Positions 59,519 to 64,000 of a stretch of 64,000 nt of DNA are shown here, piece after piece. Origin of the DNA: an uncultured Bacteroidia bacterium (GTDB lineage: Bacteria > Bacteroidota > Bacteroidia > Bacteroidales > Prolixibacteraceae); assembly GCA_903850335.1 (NCBI GenBank), contig CAINLJ010000147.1, positions 1-64,000 on the forward strand, written 5' to 3'. Position numbers and translations under genes: made by a program. Position 1 is the first letter of the stretch. Every line of letters starts with the position of its first letter. Below the pieces are notes generated by a model, which was not told where the DNA came from, did not search any database, and worked only from the letters and a program-made list of their open reading frames with translations.

Positions 59519-61211
59519 TTAAAACAAATTCCATGCTAAGAATCCGGCAAATGAACCATTAAGACTCTCCCGACACAATTTCAGAGGTTTTTTTATGATA
59601 GTTAAAAATTCTTCTAATCTATATGCACCATCAACCGTTCGTCTCTCATAAACCATAAAATAGCGGAAACTATTTCCCGCTTTACTTTTACATAACTCAC
59701 CAAGTTTGATTTTCTGTTCGGCATCCAGATTATCCCCTTTGGTTTCAAGCAAAATGATTTTTCCGCTCTTCGTTTGAACAATAAAATCAGGATAGTGATT
59801 GATAAATCCGTTAATCCGAAAGCCCCTCCGTTCAATATTACTGGTCCAAAAGGCAACATTTGGCATATTCCCAATCTCATTAATAACCCTTTCTTCAAAT
59901 CCGTTCATCCCGCCTTCCCTCTCATAGAGTGATTTCGTAATATTCTTCGATGTCTCACCGGGTGATATATAACTGGGTAAAGTATAAGACGGCTTTATAA
60001 AAACCTTATCAGTATCAAGAAAATCCTTAAATTTTTGTTCTGCAAATACATCCGATAACATCCTGATCTTTATCTTTATTTTATTCGTATAGGTGTACTT
60101 CTGATTGTAAAAATCGGAAAATTGCTCATCTGTAAAATCTTCCAAAACACGCTGAATATACCTTTCTATCTCCTTGTCCGGAATAGGATACATGTTCCCG
60201 ATCACCTCCATAATGAATTTTGTAGTCGTTTTTATGCGCCCATCATTTCGGGATGGATCCAAAATATACGATACCAGACTATCCTTTACCTCTCCGTCGA
60301 GCCTGATAAAAGTTGGTGTGTGCTCCTTAACAGTTTCATCCAGATCAACTTTGTAAAGTTCAGAAGTGATACTGTCGAAGGCAATATTGGTATCCGACTT
60401 TCCCAAGGCAAAACCCTCCAGAAGGTTCTCCTTCTCCAAAGGCCACTCCTCCTCCCTTTTTCCAAAAAGGTCATTGGCTGGCACTTTCAGAAAAAACTGC
60501 GGCAAAACAATCTGAGCCGCCTGTTGCTTAAAAATCTCCTTTATCTCATAGGTCTTCACAAGTTGTTGTATTTCATTAGGTAAGATAGGAAGGTTTTTCG
60601 ATTCAACTTCGTCTTTAAAATTCTTGCCACTTTTAGGTTGCGCCTGAAACAAAACAATCGGACGACTATATTTCCCACCCTTCATCTCCTCCTCACTGGC
60701 TTGCAATTCAAGTCGCTTCTGCAATTGCAAAGCTGAATTAATCACCTTAAGCATATCGACACTGAGCTCACTCTCTGCATTGTGGCTCTAATCAACGATG
60801 ACCACCGGATTCAGAAAATCGATAACAGCAACAAGGGTTATTTCGGCTTCATTACCTAACAGGTTTTCAAACGATTGGAGGTTTCCGTTCTCCTGGAATA
60901 CCTTCCTGTCATCTTTGTTTTTGGCCCTTAAACTATCAAAGCTAAAAACCAGAATATTCAGCTGCTCTCTGATTGAAGTTGCGTTAAATCCGGACCCCTG
61001 CAAAAGGGTTGACTTTTCAAAGATCTCAACCTTATTCCCAAAATGTGAATTAATCTTTTGACGGTAGGTGTGCGAAGTATCTTTCAGGTTCTTAATAGTC
61101 TGGTCGAGAATCGTAATGGAAGGGACCAGCCAGACAACCGCCTTGGGCCTGTCGTAGGCAAAGGAATCGAAGATCGTTAATGACTTGTTGTTGGTAGGGC
61201 TTAAGTTCCAT
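59519..61211 (-). pseudogene. res: Decayed type III restriction endonuclease subunit (res)
   Basis: The remnant begins with the usual Res start, MELKPYQQQVIND, at 61,211, 7 bp after the RhuM stop. It then jumps, with a frame change, to TIFDSFAYDRPKAVVWLVPS, so the segment with helicase motif I (Walker A) is missing. At 60,788 the DEAH box reads VVIVD-stop-SHN: TAG replaces the GAG of the catalytic glutamate, and the frame continues intact beyond it. After KVINS the text goes straight to ALQLQKRLELQ, and after AQPKSGKN to FKDE, so segments that normally carry motifs III and V-VI appear to be deleted. The C-terminal nuclease is still visible (HYPDFIV, then ILLETKG, a PD-(D/E)xK site). An intact Res is near 900 residues, against about 560 left here. 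It cannot make a working helicase. Confidence 0.88.
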
Positions 61212-61217
61212 CGGATG

Positions 61218-62219
61218 TTATTGCTTATCCAGCTTTTTAATCTCCTTGTCGAAATCGGAAACAATCTTTTGTATTTTATTGAAATAATCAAATTCTGTAA
61301 TCGCCTTTTTCTGTGCCTGAATTTGAGATATCTTTCCTTTCCCTTCAAGAACTTTGTAATCGTTAAAGTTTAAAAATTTGTTGACACTTTCAGCCAGTTG
61401 ATTCATTGTAAAAGTGTTCTCCCTCTCAATCTGTCCCTCGATATAATCAAAGTAACCTGTGACTGTCCGCTCCAATTGCCGGATCTCTTTCTCAGGCAGG
61501 AAGTTTTTGGCGATGAAAACATCCGACTTTAAGACTCTTCCATCGGGTGAATTTTTCCAGGTGGTTAGTCCCATATGATCTTTGTGATGATCGGCAGATT
61601 TAAAAACAATCTCGGCAGCAGTTTTTCCGGTAATTGCAAAGTGAAACTTATTCTGAACCATCGCATAAAAGTTCCTGGTTATTTCTGAATTTGGATCGTA
61701 ATCAATTGTGCATTCTGCAAAAATATCAGTAATCTGCTGGTATATCCTCCTTTCGCTTGCACGAATGGAACGTAACCTTTGGAGCAACTCCTTAAAAAAG
61801 TCTTTGCCAAAAACGGTCTGCCCTTGCTTTAAACGATTGTCATCAAGGACAAACCCCTTGATAATATATTCCTTCAGCGTTTTTGTGGCCCAGATACGAA
61901 ATTGGGTGGCTCTGGATGAATTAACCCGGTAACCAACAGAAATAATAGCATCAAGATTATAATATTTCTGATTACGCTCAACCATGCGTTCCCCCTCTTT
62001 TCGAACTTGTAAGTAATTCTTACAAGTTGCCGACTCACTTAATTCTCCTTCTTCAAAAATATTTTTAAGATGAATGGTAATGTTCTGTGGTGTTGTTTGA
62101 AACAACTCTCCCATAGCCTTTTGTGTGAGCCAAACCGTTTCATCCTCCAGAAAAACGTCGACCCTCACTTCTCCTGATGGGGAAGTGTACAGTACGAATT
62201 TGTTCATTGACTTATCCAT
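61218..62219 (-). CDS. RhuM family protein
   Basis: The 333-residue protein matches the RhuM (virulence RhuM) family along its length: VDVFLEDETVWLTQKAMGEL near the start, then TTPQNITIHLKNIFEEGEL, YYNLDAIISVGYRVNS and RATQFRIWATKTLKEYIIKG. The function of the family is unknown. It is often found between mod and res genes of type III restriction systems, as here. An internal ATG at 62,207 (MNKFVLY) is an equally good start. Unlike its neighbours the gene appears intact, and its stop lies 7 bp before the res start, so it was once co-transcribed with the restriction genes. Confidence 0.9.
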   Translation of the reverse strand: MDKSMNKFVLYTSPSGEVRVDVFLEDETVWLTQKAMGELFQTTPQNITIHLKNIFEEGELSESATCKNYLQVRKEGERMVERNQKYYNLDAIISVGYRVNSSRATQFRIWATKTLKEYIIKGFVLDDNRLKQGQTVFGKDFFKELLQRLRSIRASERRIYQQITDIFAECTIDYDPNSEITRNFYAMVQNKFHFAITGKTAAEIVFKSADHHKDHMGLTTWKNSPDGRVLKSDVFIAKNFLPEKEIRQLERTVTGYFDYIEGQIERENTFTMNQLAESVNKFLNFNDYKVLEGKGKISQIQAQKKAITEFDYFNKIQKIVSDFDKEIKKLDKQ

Positions 62220-62308
62220 ATTCCCAATTTTAAAATCTGGTTATATCTCTGGGTATCTTCTTAAATATCAGATGATGCCGTGTCATAAAGTCTTTGATGA
62301 GCACACAG

Positions 62309-63409
62309 TTATCGGCTTAGATAACATATTGCTCCGCCCAGGTTTTTAGTGCTGCCAGAAAATCGTGGTTCAGCGTGGTGACCTACTTCCAAATTTGACC
62401 ACCAAGTCCAAACAGAAATGCCCTCAATTTCCCTTAGAAATTTCTTCAGGCTAGGCTTTGAATTACCATTCTTTCCAAACCAAATTCTATTATCTTTTTT
62501 TAAATCTAAAAATGATAATTCATTTAACGCCCAGCATCGATCCTTAGGAGGAAAATACTTTTCTCCATTTGGTGTAGTAATTTCATAAAACTGACTTTCT
62601 GTTGCATGACCAATCTGCCCTGTCAAATCGACTGAAGCCCATGAACCTCTAGAGTCAAAATCAAGATTTTTAAAATCTTTGACTCGAGAATCTGATGGAG
62701 GTAATAAGTTAAATTGCTTACGTGAAGGATTATAAGTCTTTGTATAACAAATTACAAAATCATGTGCCGGCCCTAGATTTAATCTTGCATCCGGAGAGGT
62801 TCGTTTTTGCCAAAGTATATTTGCAACAAAATTTCTTCCTCCAAAAATTTCATCAAGGATCAACTTTAAATTCGCCTGTTCATTATCATCGATCGAAATA
62901 AAGATTGCCCCGTCGTCGGCCAGTAATTTATTGAGCAATTTAAGCCGCGGGTACATCATGCAGAGCCACTTGTCGTGCCGGCTTAAATCTTCGCTCTCTT
63001 TCCCAACCACCTGCCCCAGCCATTTCATTATTTTTGGGTCAGTCACATTGTCGTTGTAGACCCACCCCTCGTTGCCGGTGTTGTAGGGTGGCGGATCGAT
63101 ATAGATGCATTTGATTTTTCCCTCGTATTCGGGGAGAAGCGGTTTGAGCGCCTCAAGGTTGTCGCCGTGGATAATTTGATTGCCGGAATTGACAATGACC
63201 TCGCCCATAACTCTCTGCGGTGGAATTGGGTCTTCAGGATCAAAATTATTACTTTCCTCATCCGGATTCTTCCTTATAATTTCATCCTTGTGAGATAAGG
63301 TTGTCTGGGTTCCGTTATCGAAGTGGTAAGTGTGCTCCAAAACTTTATAAGGCACATCCAAATGGTGATTAATAACTTTATCTTTCCCTATCCAGTGTAG
63401 TGTAGGCAT
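62309..63409 (-). pseudogene. mod: Truncated type III DNA adenine methyltransferase (mod)
   Basis: The 366-residue remnant starts like an intact Mod (MPTLHWIGKDKVINHH) and carries the N-terminal half of a beta-class methyltransferase. The catalytic motif IV reads D105-PPP-Y-N, with one extra proline relative to the usual DPPYNTG. RLKLLNKLLADDGAIFISID and NEQANLKLILDEIFGG follow as expected. After EVGH (about residue 341) the sequence departs into an unrelated tail and stops, so the C-terminal half, including the AdoMet-binding FxGxG motif I of this permuted class, is missing. An intact Mod has about 600-700 residues. It is very unlikely to methylate DNA. The 89 bp down to RhuM show no continuation of mod. 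Confidence 0.85.
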
Positions 63410-63491
63410 AGAATAATAAATACAAGTTCCGTTTAAGTCGGTTAAAGTACGAAAAAAGGTGAATATAATTCGCCTAATACTGTATACCCAT

Positions 63492-64000
63492 TTAATACTT
63501 CAGCTTATCAAACCCCTTTCCATATACTCCCATCACCTTGCTCAACGAGATGAATGCATTTGAATCGAGCTCCTTTATTTTTCGGAAAATCTCTGGCGAC
63601 TCCCTCTGCCTCACAACTGTCATAATTACTTTCACATTTCGCCCTGTGTACCAGCCCGTACCATCGAAGACAGTAAGTCCGCGCCGGGATTCGTGATTGA
63701 TAAAATCAGCTATCAACTCATACTTCTCCGAAACGATAAACAACTGGACCGATTGCTGGGCACCCGTAAGAAAGGCGTCGATCGAATACGAAACCACCCA
63801 CATGGAGACATATCCATAGACAAGTTTTTCAACAGAGTGAAGCACAAAAAAGGAGGATGCAATGATGATCACATCACAATACATGATTATGCGGCCGGGA
63901 GAAATATTCCGGTACTTATTAATGATCATTGCTATAATATCCGTTCCTCCTGTGCTTCCACCCTCATTAAATATTAAACCAACACCAACACCACCAAGTA
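63492..64000 (-). CDS. YitT family membrane protein, C-terminal part (5' end outside window)
   Basis: The frame is open to the right edge, and about 169 residues are visible of a usual 290 or so. Visible elements are GVGLIFNEGGSTGGTDIIA, three to four hydrophobic membrane segments (VIIIASSFFVLHSVEKLVYG and others) and the cytoplasmic DUF2179 domain at the C-terminus (YELIADFINHESRRGLTVFD, then GTGWYTGRNVKVI and VMGVYGKGFDKLK). It is a polytopic inner-membrane protein of uncertain transport function. An internal ATG at 63,929 is not the true start, because family homology runs upstream of it. It is 82 bp downstream of nothing related: the next gene leftward is the mod remnant. Confidence 0.9.
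   Translation of the reverse strand, partial: LGGVGVGLIFNEGGSTGGTDIIAMIINKYRNISPGRIIMYCDVIIIASSFFVLHSVEKLVYGYVSMWVVSYSIDAFLTGAQQSVQLFIVSEKYELIADFINHESRRGLTVFDGTGWYTGRNVKVIMTVVRQRESPEIFRKIKELDSNAFISLSKVMGVYGKGFDKLKY

Noticed and set aside
60122-60583. A 153-codon plus-strand ORF
   Set aside because: It is antisense to the res remnant, whose frame is recognised by its Res-family text.
62222-62346. Short relic downstream of mod reading like TWAEQYVI-stop-ADNCVLIKDF
   Set aside because: It may be a remnant of another gene, but it is too short and interrupted to identify.
1-64000. tRNA, rRNA, insertion sequences
   Set aside because: No cloverleaf, rRNA-like segment, transposase motif or paired terminal repeats were recognised while reading. 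A covariance-model scan would be decisive.

Overview
The window looks like chromosomal DNA of a Bacteroidota (Bacteroidetes) bacterium with extracellular electron-transfer genes. The grounds are a PorV-type component of the type IX secretion system (T9SS), a huge Gly/Ser/Thr-rich repeat protein of the kind T9SS exports, few Shine-Dalgarno sequences, AT-rich intergenic DNA and a dense set of multiheme c-type cytochromes. I do not assign a genus.

Region 1 (1-43,721, minus strand) is a single open reading frame that starts at 43,721 and runs off the left edge. At least 14,573 codons are visible. The frame read from the start codon is the same frame that gives the Ig-like repeats at position 1, so there is no net frameshift. 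The protein has a signal peptide, a Gly-rich domain, about 21 large beta-strand-type units (two size classes, about 1.4 and 2.0 kb), two further Gly-rich plus Ig-like modules, a PKD domain, and 74-residue Ig-like repeats that continue past the edge. The long plus-strand ORFs here are antisense shadows. porV (43,873-45,075) lies directly upstream on the same strand, so an export component sits next to a probable giant substrate.

Region 2 (45.4-47.8 kb) holds a mannose-1-phosphate guanylyltransferase (plus strand) and a membrane-anchored M23-family protein (minus strand), convergent.

Region 3 (47.9-59.5 kb, all minus strand) is a multiheme cytochrome and redox-regulation island. In transcription order it encodes an NHL propeller protein, a 12-heme cytochrome, a sensor kinase whose periplasmic domain carries a CxxCH heme site, a sigma-54 (NtrC-type) response regulator, a gap with a good sigma-54 promoter, a tetraheme cytochrome with its own terminator, an NHL lipoprotein, a pentaheme lipoprotein, an outer-membrane beta-barrel and a 9-heme cytochrome. 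The four cytochromes together have 30 heme motifs. The tetraheme protein is also the N-terminal module of the 12-heme protein. My inference is an electron conduit across the outer membrane with possible extracellular cytochrome filaments, controlled by a heme-based redox sensor through sigma-54.

Region 4 (59.5-63.4 kb, minus strand) is a decayed type III restriction-modification locus: mod is truncated and has an extra proline in its DPPY motif. RhuM is intact. res has lost its Walker A region, has a stop codon exactly at the DEAH glutamate, and appears to lack further helicase motifs.

Region 5 (63.5 kb to the right edge) is the C-terminal part of a YitT-family membrane protein.

No tRNA, rRNA, CRISPR array or insertion sequence was recognised.
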